Origin: an uncultured Pelagibacteraceae bacterium
GTDB taxonomy: Bacteria > Pseudomonadota > Alphaproteobacteria > Pelagibacterales > Pelagibacteraceae
Assembly: GCA_902628195.1 (NCBI GenBank)
Contig: CACOLY010000005.1
Coordinates: 1-64,000, forward strand
Length of the DNA stretch: 64,000 nt
Reading direction: 5' to 3'
Of this stretch, positions 51,578 through 59,731 are shown piece after piece. Both the position numbers and the translations under genes were made by a program. The notes under the pieces were generated by a model that saw nothing but the letters and a program-made list of their open reading frames with translations, was not told the origin of the DNA and made no database searches. Within the stretch, counting starts at the first letter, position 1; every line of letters starts with the position of its first letter.

Positions 51578-52270
51578 ATGGAATTTCTAGCATTTGGAGA
51601 TACTGGTTGGGGTGATGAATTATTTCGTGCTACCCTAATGACAATAGCTGTATCAATTACAGCAATGTTAATTGGTTTCAGTTTTGCTGCAATATTTACT
51701 CCATTAAAGTTATCTAAATTTAAATCATTAAATTTAATTGCAAATATTTACACTACAGTCATTAGAGGTGTTCCAGAATTATTAGTTATTTACCTTTTCT
51801 TTTTTGGAGGAAGTGGAGCGGTAATGTTTGTTGCTTCTATATTTGGTTACAATGAATATATAGAAATAAATGCGTTTGTAACTGGTTCGTTTGCTATTGG
51901 AATTATATCTGGCGCGTATTCTACTGAAGTTTTTAGAGGTGCAATTCAGTCAATCGATAAAGGACAATTTGAGGCAGCAAAAGTTTTAGGTTTTAGTAAA
52001 TTTAAACAATTTTATAAGATTATTCTTCCTCAAATGTTAAGACTTGCAATTCCTAATTTGAGTAATGTTTGGCAAATAACTCTTAAAGATACATCGCTAA
52101 TTTCAGTAACGGGTTTGGTCGAGATCATGAGACAATCTTATATTGCAGCTGGATCTACAAGAGACCCTTTGTTCTTTTATTCTTTTGCAGCAGTTTTATA
52201 TCTGTTGCTGACGTTTTTAAGTATGAAATTGATAAACAAATTAGAAGTTAAGTATAGCAGGGGGTATTAA
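51578..52270 (+). CDS. Amino-acid ABC transporter permease (HisQ/OccQ type)
   Basis: A 230-residue inner-membrane permease with about five to six helices. The region IYTTVIRGVPELLVIYLFFF is the typical conserved entry sequence, and AAKVLGFSKFKQFYKIILPQ is the ATPase-contact EAA loop; KDTSLISVTGLVEIMRQ follows as in HisQ. It forms a heterodimer with the next gene product, which starts at the stop codon (one base overlap). It imports amino acids delivered by the binding protein upstream. Confidence 0.9.
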   Translation: MEFLAFGDTGWGDELFRATLMTIAVSITAMLIGFSFAAIFTPLKLSKFKSLNLIANIYTTVIRGVPELLVIYLFFFGGSGAVMFVASIFGYNEYIEINAFVTGSFAIGIISGAYSTEVFRGAIQSIDKGQFEAAKVLGFSKFKQFYKIILPQMLRLAIPNLSNVWQITLKDTSLISVTGLVEIMRQSYIAAGSTRDPLFFYSFAAVLYLLLTFLSMKLINKLEVKYSRGY

Positions 52271-52944
52271 TGGATTTTGAATTGATGATTAATAGTATTC
52301 CGAAGTTATTAAATGCTGCTATTGTAACTTTAAAACTTTTATCTGTATCTTTAATTGTAGGCTTATTTATTGGATTATTATTTGCAATTTTAAGATTAAA
52401 TAAAAACATTTTTATAAATAAATTTGCATATGGATATTCATACGTTTTCAGAGGAACCCCATTATTAGTACAAATATTCATAATTTATTTTGGCTTAGGT
52501 CAAATTGAATCTTTAAGATCTTCTTTCTTATGGGTGATTTTAAAAGAACCTTATTGGTGTGCAATTATTGCTTTCGCATTAAACACTGGTGCTTACACTT
52601 CTGAAATTTTAAGATCAGCATTTCAAACAATTAAACCTGGTATAATTGAAGCTGGTCAAAGCTTAGGTATTTCAAACAAAATTATATTTTATAAAATTCA
52701 AATTCCTATAGCGATTAGACAATCATTACCGGCGTACGGTAATGAAATTATTTTGATGATGAAAGGCACTTCGTTAGCAAGCACAGTCACTTTAATGGAT
52801 TTAACTGGTGTTGCAAAATATATAATTTCTACAACTTTTAAACCAATAGAAGTATTTATTGTAGCTGGTGGTATTTATCTATTTATGACTTTTATAATTC
52901 ATAATGTGATTAAATTTTTAGAAAAAAAATACAGTTTTAACTAA
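52270..52944 (+). CDS. Amino-acid ABC transporter permease (HisM/OccM type)
   Basis: A 224-residue permease, partner of the preceding one. It has YSYVFRGTPLLVQIFIIYFG and the EAA loop AGQSLGISNKIIFYKIQIP, with the KGTSLASTVTLMDLTGVAKY segment typical of the M subunit. TAATGG overlap couples it to the first permease. Its 3' end overlaps the convergent M24 gene by 4 bases. A cytoplasmic ATPase must be supplied from elsewhere in the genome, or shared with another importer. Confidence 0.9.
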   Translation: MDFELMINSIPKLLNAAIVTLKLLSVSLIVGLFIGLLFAILRLNKNIFINKFAYGYSYVFRGTPLLVQIFIIYFGLGQIESLRSSFLWVILKEPYWCAIIAFALNTGAYTSEILRSAFQTIKPGIIEAGQSLGISNKIIFYKIQIPIAIRQSLPAYGNEIILMMKGTSLASTVTLMDLTGVAKYIISTTFKPIEVFIVAGGIYLFMTFIIHNVIKFLEKKYSFN

Positions 52945-54092
52945 AGAATAACCAGATCTAATTTTTGATTACCCAGTCTTTCGTTACCTTTTTCAGTAAC
53001 TAGATAAGTTTCTCCTAAGTTCATTGCTAATTGATTTACTGAATCCATCAAGATCATATGCATAAAGAAAACATTACCTGGTTCAATAACGTATGGATTT
53101 CCTGTGTATAACATAGGCCAATCCATCCAATTTGGAGAAAAAGTTGTACCCAAAGAATAGCCACATGCATTCATTCTAGCTTTGTTAAAACCAAGATCAT
53201 CAAAAGTCTTTGCGTGAGCATCAAAAACTTCTCCAATTTTATTTCCGGGTTTTAGTTTGTTTTCACAATTCTTTAATGCATCAACACAAGCTTCATGCAT
53301 TTTATGATGTTTAGGATCCGCTTTACCAATAGGAATAGTTCTAAACATTGCAGAATGATAATGTCTATAAGTTCCTGCCCATTCTAAAGTTAATTGATCT
53401 TGTTTATCTAAAATTTGTTTCTCTGATTGATATCGACATAGAAGAGCATTTTTACCAGAACCTATTATAAACTCATTTGCGGGATAATCTCCACCTCCTT
53501 CAAAAATAACTCTATTCATTTCAGCTAATATTTTAGACTCACTTACACCAGCCTTTGCATGTTTCCAAACTTCGTCTAAAGCTTTATCAGCAAGCTCAGC
53601 AGCTTTTTTTACATATATAATTTCTTCCTTAGATTTAACCACTCTTAATTTAGTTATTAGTTCTGATTTATCTTTAACAGCACAATAGTCCTCTAAAGAT
53701 TTATTAAGTCGAAGTGCATTACGTCCAGTTAAACCATATGCTTCATATTCAATCCCTAACTTTTTTCCTTTAAGATTTAATTCATTCAAAATAACTTTAA
53801 GATCATCAGTTGGATTTGATCCATCTTTATCAACCCAAATTCTAATATCTTCAATATTAGATGTATTTTGGGCTTGTCTTAAATCAGGAGCTCTAGTTAG
53901 TAATATTATGTTTCCATTTTTATCCAAAATTAAAGTTTGAAAAAAAACATATCCAAATGTGTCGTACCCTGTTAACCAATACATAGATTCTTGTCTAAAC
54001 ATTAAAAGAGCATCTATATTTTGCTCTTTCATTGAATTTAAAACTTTTGATTTTCTTTGTAAAAATTCTTCCTTTGAAAAATGAAGTCCCAT
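52941..54092 (-). CDS. M24-family hydrolase, creatinase/ectoine-hydrolase (DoeA)-like
   Basis: A 383-residue 'pita-bread' fold protein. The N-terminal creatinase domain (about 1-135, DALLMFRQESMYWLTGYDTF) precedes the M24 domain. The metal ligands of aminopeptidases are missing: EWAGTYRHYHSAMFRT replaces the two-Asp segment, and GYSLGTTFSPNWMDW takes the place of the metal His loop. These are features of creatinase and DoeA-type ectoine hydrolases, which do not use metals. It may degrade an osmolyte or amidine. I start at ATG 54092, since the alternative TTG at 54104 would overlap the next gene. The DUF6165 gene is 8 bases upstream. Confidence 0.75.
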   Translation of the reverse strand: MGLHFSKEEFLQRKSKVLNSMKEQNIDALLMFRQESMYWLTGYDTFGYVFFQTLILDKNGNIILLTRAPDLRQAQNTSNIEDIRIWVDKDGSNPTDDLKVILNELNLKGKKLGIEYEAYGLTGRNALRLNKSLEDYCAVKDKSELITKLRVVKSKEEIIYVKKAAELADKALDEVWKHAKAGVSESKILAEMNRVIFEGGGDYPANEFIIGSGKNALLCRYQSEKQILDKQDQLTLEWAGTYRHYHSAMFRTIPIGKADPKHHKMHEACVDALKNCENKLKPGNKIGEVFDAHAKTFDDLGFNKARMNACGYSLGTTFSPNWMDWPMLYTGNPYVIEPGNVFFMHMILMDSVNQLAMNLGETYLVTEKGNERLGNQKLDLVIL

Positions 54093-54100
54093 TAAATAAT

Positions 54101-54490
54101 TCAATAACTGGTATATTCTTTTATTTCCTTGATGACTGATCCAGTGTGATTGTTTATTTCTAATTTAATTTTTGCACGATCATCATTTAGAAAATGCACA
54201 TCTCTTGAAAGTTTGATAAACTTTTCTCCAAAATCTTTGTCTTTTTCACATTGTCTTTTATTATCTTCAATGATCCAAAGTTTAGCATTAATTTCTTTGA
54301 GTGATTGATAAAGATTATTCAACTTATCATCAGACTTAACATTTTTTCCTAATTGATCTTTTAAGATAGAATGTTCGTTGTTGATGAATTTTAACTTTTC
54401 AAGATCTTTTATTTTTTCCTGTTTAATCTCTAAAATCGAAATTTTGTCTAAAAGTTCTCCAATTGAAACTTCTACTATAATTTTATTCAT
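54101..54490 (-). CDS. DUF6165 family protein
   Basis: A 129-residue, very charged helical protein. The opening VEVSIGELLDKISILEIKQEKI, the LKEINAKLWIIEDNKRQCE middle and the FIKLSRDVHFLNDDRAKIKLEIN end fit DUF6165, a family often encoded near lipopolysaccharide or tetratricopeptide genes in marine bacteria. It has no signal peptide or membrane helix and looks coiled-coil. A heptosyltransferase-type gene starts 32 bases away on the other strand. Confidence 0.75.
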   Translation of the reverse strand: MNKIIVEVSIGELLDKISILEIKQEKIKDLEKLKFINNEHSILKDQLGKNVKSDDKLNNLYQSLKEINAKLWIIEDNKRQCEKDKDFGEKFIKLSRDVHFLNDDRAKIKLEINNHTGSVIKEIKEYTSY

Positions 54491-54522
54491 AAAATTTAAT
54501 ACTGTGCTATCTTGTTATAAAT

Positions 54523-55461
54523 ATGTCTAATATTTTAATAATTAAACATGGTTCATTAGGAGATATAGCTCAAGCAAGTGGTGCAATTCAAGATATATCT
54601 GAAAATCATAAAAATGATAATTTATATTTACTTACTACTAAACCTTATTTTGATTTATTTAAAAAAAATCCTTTTATTCACGAGGTGATTTTAGACAAAA
54701 GATTACCAAAATATAATCTAATTTATTTATATTTTTTAATGAGAGAATTGAAGAAATATAACTTTTCAAAAGTTTTTGATCTTCAAAATTCTTCCAGAAC
54801 CAATTTTTATAGAAATATTCTTTTCCCAAAGGCTGATAAAATAGTTTGGTCAAGTTCAGTATCAACATTGCCATCTAATAAAGATAAAGAAGAATTTGAC
54901 AAAATTTCTGTTCTTGAAAGATTTGACCATCAATTAAAAGAGTCTGGTTTAAATACACATAATACTTTAAGGCCTGATTTTAGTTGGGCATCAACAGACA
55001 TTAGTGAAATAAAAAATTTTTATAAGTTGAATAAATATATTCTTTTATTTCCTTTTTGCTCACCTCATTTGACAATTAAAAAATGGCCTTATTACAATAA
55101 TCTAATAGAAAAAATTTCAAATGAATATGGTGATGAGTATAAAATCGTTACTGCACCAGGACCTTCTGAAATAAATGATTCAAAAAATATTAATGCAGTA
55201 GCTTTGTTAGATAATGGAAAAGCATTAGATATATCGCAACTAACCTCATTAATTAAAGGAAGTTCTTTTGTAATTGCTAATGATACTGGTCCTGCACATA
55301 TCACTGCACATACCGGAACTAAAGGTCTAACATTGTTTGGCAAACACACAACAGCTTATAAGGTTAGTATTGAAAGAGAAAACTTTAGAGTAATTGAAGT
55401 GAGTGATCTTAAGAACTTAAGTGCTGAAAAAGTTTTTGAAAGATTGACTAGCTTACTTTAA
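54523..55461 (+). CDS. Glycosyltransferase family 9 (heptosyltransferase-like)
   Basis: A 312-residue GT-B enzyme. The N-terminal ILIIKHGSLGDIAQASGAIQ and the C-terminal FVIANDTGPAHITAHTGTKG are the two hallmark motifs of ADP-heptose:LPS heptosyltransferases. It probably adds a sugar, perhaps a heptose, to the LPS core at the cytoplasmic face. Its last 14 bases overlap the convergent GT4 gene. No other LPS core genes are nearby, so the exact donor is unproven. Confidence 0.85.
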   Translation: MSNILIIKHGSLGDIAQASGAIQDISENHKNDNLYLLTTKPYFDLFKKNPFIHEVILDKRLPKYNLIYLYFLMRELKKYNFSKVFDLQNSSRTNFYRNILFPKADKIVWSSSVSTLPSNKDKEEFDKISVLERFDHQLKESGLNTHNTLRPDFSWASTDISEIKNFYKLNKYILLFPFCSPHLTIKKWPYYNNLIEKISNEYGDEYKIVTAPGPSEINDSKNINAVALLDNGKALDISQLTSLIKGSSFVIANDTGPAHITAHTGTKGLTLFGKHTTAYKVSIERENFRVIEVSDLKNLSAEKVFERLTSLL

Positions 55462-56536
55462 GAACTTTTTTGTAATTTTCTACAATGTTAGACCAATAAA
55501 ATTTGGAAGATAATTCTTTAGCATTTTTTCCAAGTTCTAAGTATTTTTTATCCTCTATCATTGAATTGAGCGAAGAATAGATATCATCAAGATTATTTCC
55601 ATCACAAATCAATCCAGTTTTATCATGCTGAATTGCATCTGGGGCACCGCCATCTTTTCCACCAAGAGATGCAACACCATATTGTGCAGCTTCAACATAT
55701 GCAATTCCAAATCCTTCAACTGAAGTCTTATGTATGACAGACGGCATAACAAATATATTTGATTTGGCGATTAATGCATTTTTTAAATCATCACTGATAT
55801 CTTTAAAAAATATAACTTGTGTTCCCAAATCAAGTTCTTTAACTAATTCTTTTATGTTATCCTCTTCTTCTCCGTAACCGATACAAATATAAACAATATC
55901 TGGATATATTTGTTTTAAATTTCTTAATGCCATTAAAACTTTTTCATGATTTTTTCTTTTATCAAATCTAGAAACAGTAATTAATCGAGGTGTTTTAATC
56001 TTTAATAAACTTTCTACCTTGTCTAATGATTTTTTATTAAGCTCCTTAACTGGATTTACTCCGGGATTAATTACTACTATCTTAGCCTTATCAACACCAA
56101 TATTAATTGCTAAATTTTTTGTATACTCTGAATTAGCAATTACTTTTTCAACATCATTTAAAACTTTTACTATTTTTTTATTTTGAAAACTTCCTTTAGG
56201 ATGATTGATTTCTTTTCCATGAATTAAGCAATATTTATTCTTTGTAGTTTTGATTAACTCTAAGCTTTTCCAATGGTCAGCTATAATTCCTTGTATTTTA
56301 TTTTCTTTTAAAAATTCATTTATTAATTGAGCTTTTCTTATTTTTCGTAAAAACTTAATTCCTCCAACCCTTTCAATTGAAAAATTAACTTCTTTATCAA
56401 AATCTTTGTGATTTTCTTGGTAATCTGCAAAAACTTTAATCATGAAGTTCTTAGACATTTCTTTAGCAAGGCCCCACATTAAGCTTTGCATGCCGCCTAC
56501 TTCTGGTGGAAAAGATCTTGTTGCAATCAAATACAT
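55448..56536 (-). CDS. Glycosyltransferase family 4
   Basis: A 362-residue GT-B enzyme. N-terminal ATRSFPPEVGGMQSLMWGLA, mid-chain VVINPGVNPV, LITVSRFDKRKNHEKVLMALR and the C-terminal ESVEGFG-type motif (HKTSVEGFGIAYVEAAQYG) with the retaining GT4 Glu-x7-Glu pattern are clear. It transfers a sugar from a nucleotide donor to a lipid or polysaccharide acceptor. The start shares a base with the redoxin gene stop, so the two are coupled although unrelated in function. Confidence 0.88.
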   Translation of the reverse strand: MYLIATRSFPPEVGGMQSLMWGLAKEMSKNFMIKVFADYQENHKDFDKEVNFSIERVGGIKFLRKIRKAQLINEFLKENKIQGIIADHWKSLELIKTTKNKYCLIHGKEINHPKGSFQNKKIVKVLNDVEKVIANSEYTKNLAINIGVDKAKIVVINPGVNPVKELNKKSLDKVESLLKIKTPRLITVSRFDKRKNHEKVLMALRNLKQIYPDIVYICIGYGEEEDNIKELVKELDLGTQVIFFKDISDDLKNALIAKSNIFVMPSVIHKTSVEGFGIAYVEAAQYGVASLGGKDGGAPDAIQHDKTGLICDGNNLDDIYSSLNSMIEDKKYLELGKNAKELSSKFYWSNIVENYKKVLKVS

Positions 56537-57090
56537 TAATTATTTTTCCACTTAATACTACATCCAGCACTTGGAGTTTGTTGCTTTGGCCCTTCACCAG
56601 TTTCTGAAATTTGTTTCATTGCTTTGTATAAATCACTGTCATCATCTCTTACTGGCACTAGATTTTTAAGCTCTCTTAATCTTCCTCTATACTGAAGCTC
56701 TAATTCTTTATTGTAACCAAAGAAATCTGGTGTACATACTGCATCATAAGTTCTCGCAATCTCTTGTGTTTCATCTACCAAATAAGGAAAATCAAATTGA
56801 TTTTTTTTTGCAAATAGGATCATGTTATCAAAAGAATCTTCAGGATAGTTTTCTGCATCATTTGCACATATAGCAACTGAATTAACACCTAGATCTTTTA
56901 ATTTTTTACAATCTTCAACAATATCTTTCGTAACTGCTTTGACATAAGGACAATGGTTACAGATAAACATTATCAAAGTCCCATTTTCACCTTTTACATC
57001 TTCTAAGGAAATTATTTTATTCTCTGTTGATTTAAGCTTAAAGTCGTGTGCCTTTTGGCCGAAATCACATATTGGAGTTTGTATTGGCAT
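56536..57090 (-). CDS. Thioredoxin-fold redoxin family protein
   Basis: A 184-residue peroxiredoxin/TlpA-like protein without a signal peptide. The likely redox site is CNHCPYV in LIMFICNHCPYVKAVTKD; the two Cys separated by Asn-His differ from the usual CxxC of thioredoxins (WCGPC). The end KQQTPSAGCSIKWKNN carries another conserved Cys. The family is widespread in bacteria and plants and is thought to act in oxidant defence or thiol exchange, but the role is unsettled. Divergent from the carbonic anhydrase gene (20 bases). Confidence 0.83.
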   Translation of the reverse strand: MPIQTPICDFGQKAHDFKLKSTENKIISLEDVKGENGTLIMFICNHCPYVKAVTKDIVEDCKKLKDLGVNSVAICANDAENYPEDSFDNMILFAKKNQFDFPYLVDETQEIARTYDAVCTPDFFGYNKELELQYRGRLRELKNLVPVRDDDSDLYKAMKQISETGEGPKQQTPSAGCSIKWKNN

Positions 57091-57110
57091 AATGTAATAA
57101 TATATAAATT

Positions 57111-57623
57111 ATGTTTTATGATTTAAAAGATAAAAAACCAAAAAACTCTGGCGAAAATTGGGTAGCTCCTAATGCAACTATAATAGGTGATGTTACTTTA
57201 GAAAAGAATTCTAGTATTTGGTTTAATGCAACCTTAAGAGGAGATATTGAAAATATTCACATTGGTGAAGGTTCAAATGTTCAAGACGGTAGTGTTTTGC
57301 ATACAGATCCAGGTTGTCCCTTGAAAGTTGGAAAAGATGTAACCATTGGACATTTAGTTATGCTTCATGGATGTACGATAGGGGACAATAGTTTAATTGG
57401 AATTGGGGCAGTGATTCTTAATAAAGCAAAAATTGGGAAAAACTGTATTATAGGTGCCAAAGCTCTAATTACTGAGAATAAAGAAATACCTGACAACTCT
57501 TTAGTAATTGGTTCGCCAGGTAAAGTTGTAAGAGAAGTGACTGAAGAGGAAAAAAAAGCAGTTTGGGAAAATACAAAACATTATCAAGACAACTGGAAAA
57601 AATATTCTAAATCAATTTTTTAG
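57111..57623 (+). CDS. Gamma-carbonic anhydrase family protein
   Basis: A 170-residue left-handed beta-helix trimer protein. Hexapeptide turns start with NWVAPNATIIGDVTLEKNSS, and the zinc-type His residues are seen in SVLHTDPGCPLKVG and DVTIGHLVMLHGCTIGDN. The C-terminal NSLVIGSPGKVVREVTEEE is the family ending. Members hydrate CO2 or bind carnitine-like substrates; this one resembles the YrdA/PaaY-like group, where activity varies. It precedes the HNH gene directly, with start codon adjacent to its stop. Confidence 0.88.
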   Translation: MFYDLKDKKPKNSGENWVAPNATIIGDVTLEKNSSIWFNATLRGDIENIHIGEGSNVQDGSVLHTDPGCPLKVGKDVTIGHLVMLHGCTIGDNSLIGIGAVILNKAKIGKNCIIGAKALITENKEIPDNSLVIGSPGKVVREVTEEEKKAVWENTKHYQDNWKKYSKSIF

Positions 57624-58370
57624 GTGGCAGCTCACAAAAAATATAAAAACAAAGCTGAACGTTTGGCGGCTAAAAAAAGGTATTATGACAAAAATAAGCA
57701 TTGGTTAAATGCAAATAGAAGAGAAAAAAGAAGAATTGCAAGAGAAAAAAAACCAATAAGCAAATTCAAAAACTGTACTAGTTGTGGAAAACGATTAGCG
57801 AAGACGGAAAAAAATTTTAGATACAAAAGTAAGAAAAGAGACATTCTAACTTTCAGACCAACTTGTAGGCCTTGTGAAAGAAAAGAAGTCGCTAAATACT
57901 CAAAAACACCAGCTGGAAGGGCAATGAAAAAAAAAGCTGGGAAAAAATATAAAGCAAGTTCAAAAGGAAGGGCTGCAGACAAAAGATATTATGATAAAAA
58001 TAGAAAAATATTAAATCAAAAAAACATTAAAAGAAGAGCTATAAAAAGAAAAATAGATCCTCATACAAAAATAAGAGATAATTTATCTTTGAGGATGAGA
58101 TTAGCTTTAAAAGAGCAAAATTTAACCAAAAGAAATACAACAGCCGCTCTTGTAGGTTGTTCAATACCTTTTTTAAAAAAATATCTTGAAAATAAATTTA
58201 AAAAAGGAATGAACTGGAAAAATCAAGGTAGATATGGTTGGCATATAGATCATATTAAACCATGTGCCTCATTTGATTTAAGTGATCCAAGACAACAGCT
58301 AAAATGCTTTAACTATAAAAATCTTCAACCTTTATGGGCTGAAGAAAATATAAAAAAATCAAATAAGTAA
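57624..58370 (+). CDS. HNH endonuclease with zinc ribbon and repeated basic region
   Basis: A 248-residue, Lys/Arg-rich protein starting at GTG. The N-terminal part has two similar basic segments (about 18-34 and 120-136, both beginning KRYYDKN), and between them a four-Cys zinc ribbon (C51, C54, C81, C84). The C-terminus holds the HNH core: WHIDHIKPCASFDL (206-219), then FNYKNLQPLWAEENIKKSNK (229-248), with the family His and Asn. Similar nucleases occur in phages and as free-standing homing enzymes. No intron, integrase or restriction partner is visible, so target and function are unknown. Confidence 0.82.
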   Translation: MAAHKKYKNKAERLAAKKRYYDKNKHWLNANRREKRRIAREKKPISKFKNCTSCGKRLAKTEKNFRYKSKKRDILTFRPTCRPCERKEVAKYSKTPAGRAMKKKAGKKYKASSKGRAADKRYYDKNRKILNQKNIKRRAIKRKIDPHTKIRDNLSLRMRLALKEQNLTKRNTTAALVGCSIPFLKKYLENKFKKGMNWKNQGRYGWHIDHIKPCASFDLSDPRQQLKCFNYKNLQPLWAEENIKKSNK

Positions 58371-58395
58371 TTTATTAAGGAACTAACCAAGCAAT

Positions 58396-58698
58396 TTATA
58401 ATACCTTTTCAAAGCCCTCAAAATTTGGGTGGCCAATATATAGATCACTATGCTTTCCTGCATCTTTATGCGCAAGTCTGAAAGCCTCTGATTTTGTCCA
58501 GTTCCAAAAATCATCTTTTGTTTCCCAAATACTATGTGAAGCATACAAGGTGTGATCATCTTTTGTCTCACTTTTTACTAAATTAAAATTTTTAAATCCT
58601 GGCACTTTATCTAAATGTGTTTCTCTATTTTTCCAGACATTTTCAAATTCAGTCTCCTTTCCTTTAACAATCTTAAATCTATTCATTGCGATAAACAT
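58396..58698 (-). CDS. Antibiotic biosynthesis monooxygenase (ABM)-family protein, heme-degrading-type
   Basis: A 100-residue dimeric alpha/beta barrel. FIAMNRFKIVKGKETEFENVW and HLDKVPGFKNFNLVKSE, then LYASHSIWETKDDFWNWTKSE, match the ABM superfamily and in particular IsdG/HmoB-like heme oxygenases, with a candidate heme-binding His near residue 76-80 (LAHKDAGKHSD). Heme breakdown is not proven. A ribosome site (GGAGG) overlaps the stop of the upstream small membrane-protein gene, so the two are coupled. Confidence 0.78.
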   Translation of the reverse strand: MFIAMNRFKIVKGKETEFENVWKNRETHLDKVPGFKNFNLVKSETKDDHTLYASHSIWETKDDFWNWTKSEAFRLAHKDAGKHSDLYIGHPNFEGFEKVL

Positions 58699-58706
58699 TT
58701 TTCCTC

Positions 58707-58823
58707 CTATATTTTACCTATTCCGAAAAAAGCACCTGCAATAATTAATAACCAAATTATTCCTTTTATTAAAAAAAAGGAAAAACTACCTATTAATAAA
58801 AACTTTTTAACTTTATTTTTCAC
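58707..58823 (-). CDS. 38-residue single-helix membrane peptide
   Basis: A short frame from GTG at 58823 to TAG at 58709-58707. The product begins VKNKVKKFLLIGSFSFFLIK and continues as a hydrophobic segment GIIWLLIIAGAFFGIGKI. It has a basic N-terminus and a predominantly hydrophobic helix, and its stop overlaps the GGAGG ribosome site of the monooxygenase gene 8 bases downstream, which argues that it is a real translated gene in that operon. No domain is recognised. It is too short for standard detection, so support is by composition and spacing only. Confidence 0.55.
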   Translation of the reverse strand: MKNKVKKFLLIGSFSFFLIKGIIWLLIIAGAFFGIGKI

Positions 58824-58884
58824 ACTCAAAAAATATCATTAAAAATTTTACTTTCGATGCGATATTTAGACTTATGAATTTTCC

Positions 58885-58933
58885 AAATTATAAGCTTTTA
58901 CTACAAAGAATTAATCAAGCTTTCTTATAATTT
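58885..58933. repeat. Inverted repeat between the TylF-like gene and the small membrane-peptide gene
   Basis: AAATTATAAG (58885-58894) and CTTATAATTT (58924-58933) are perfect reverse complements with 29 bases between them, with matching AAGCTT-type cores just inside. It may be an RNA hairpin downstream of the TylF-like gene or an AT-rich coincidence. No long T run is attached. Confidence 0.35.
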
Positions 58934-58956
58934 TCTAAATTTATATTTTAAGATAA

Positions 58957-59730
58957 TTATTTTATTACAAAGTAACTACCAGTTGTTGGTTGAAAAGAAA
59001 AAGAGAAGGTCTTATCTTTAAAATATTCATCACAAGCTTTTTTAGCTCCATCAAATACTTTTGAATTATAATCATCACATATTATTATTCCACCATCAAT
59101 AAGTTTTGGGTAAAAAAATTTTAATGACTCTAAAGTTGGTTCATACAAATCAACATCGATATGAACTAAAGAAAATTTTTTATTTTCTAAAATATGAAAT
59201 TTTTCAGGTATCCATCCTTTGTAAGTATTAATAAAATTAAAATCACCTAATACTTTATCCTTTACAAAAGTTTCATCTGATTTGAACTGGGTACGAATTT
59301 TTAATAATTGATTATCACTAAATTTTGAGAGATTTTCATCAAATTTTGACTTCTCGGAAAGACCCTCAAAACTATCAAAAATATGAAAATTTATCTTTTT
59401 TTTAGAATATTTTTTTATTAGGCACGATATTACATATGAGGAATGACCTCGCCAACATCCTATTTCTGCAAAATCTTCTATTTCATTTTTCTTTAAAGTA
59501 AATTTAACTAAATTTATTAGATCTAAAAATCTAGACTGTTTAAAAGAATTGTCTGATTTTTCATTTTCACTTTTTATCAAACCATCTAAATAAAGTTGAT
59601 AATCTGGATTACTACTATCAAAAGAAAATAGATCATTTTTACTTATCAAGAATGAAGAATTTATTTTGATAATTTTTAAGTTAATCATCTTCAAAATAGA
59701 TTGAATAGAGTTCTTAAAAAATCTTAACAT
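58957..59730 (-). CDS. TylF/MycF-like SAM-dependent methyltransferase
   Basis: A 257-residue class I methyltransferase of the macrocin O-methyltransferase group. The SAM-binding core is FAEIGCWRGHSSYVI, with IFDSFEGLSEKSKFDE, and the downstream LVHIDVDLYEPTLESL followed by GGIIICDDYNSKVFDGAKKA gives the metal-binding Asp residues. Such enzymes O-methylate sugars in polysaccharides or antibiotics. Given glycosyltransferases nearby, a glycan is the likely target. One base separates it from the PNPOx-family gene. Confidence 0.85.
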   Translation of the reverse strand: MLRFFKNSIQSILKMINLKIIKINSSFLISKNDLFSFDSSNPDYQLYLDGLIKSENEKSDNSFKQSRFLDLINLVKFTLKKNEIEDFAEIGCWRGHSSYVISCLIKKYSKKKINFHIFDSFEGLSEKSKFDENLSKFSDNQLLKIRTQFKSDETFVKDKVLGDFNFINTYKGWIPEKFHILENKKFSLVHIDVDLYEPTLESLKFFYPKLIDGGIIICDDYNSKVFDGAKKACDEYFKDKTFSFSFQPTTGSYFVIK

Positions 59731-59731
59731 A

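Noticed and set aside
57624-58370. Mobile element or prophage remnant
   Set aside because: Only the HNH protein suggests mobility. There is no transposase, integrase, terminal repeat or phage gene, and no flanking tRNA attachment site.
58615-58842. A 75-residue open frame on the plus strand over the monooxygenase start and the small membrane peptide
   Set aside because: Its translation has no domain-like composition and it overlaps two better-supported minus-strand genes with ribosome sites.
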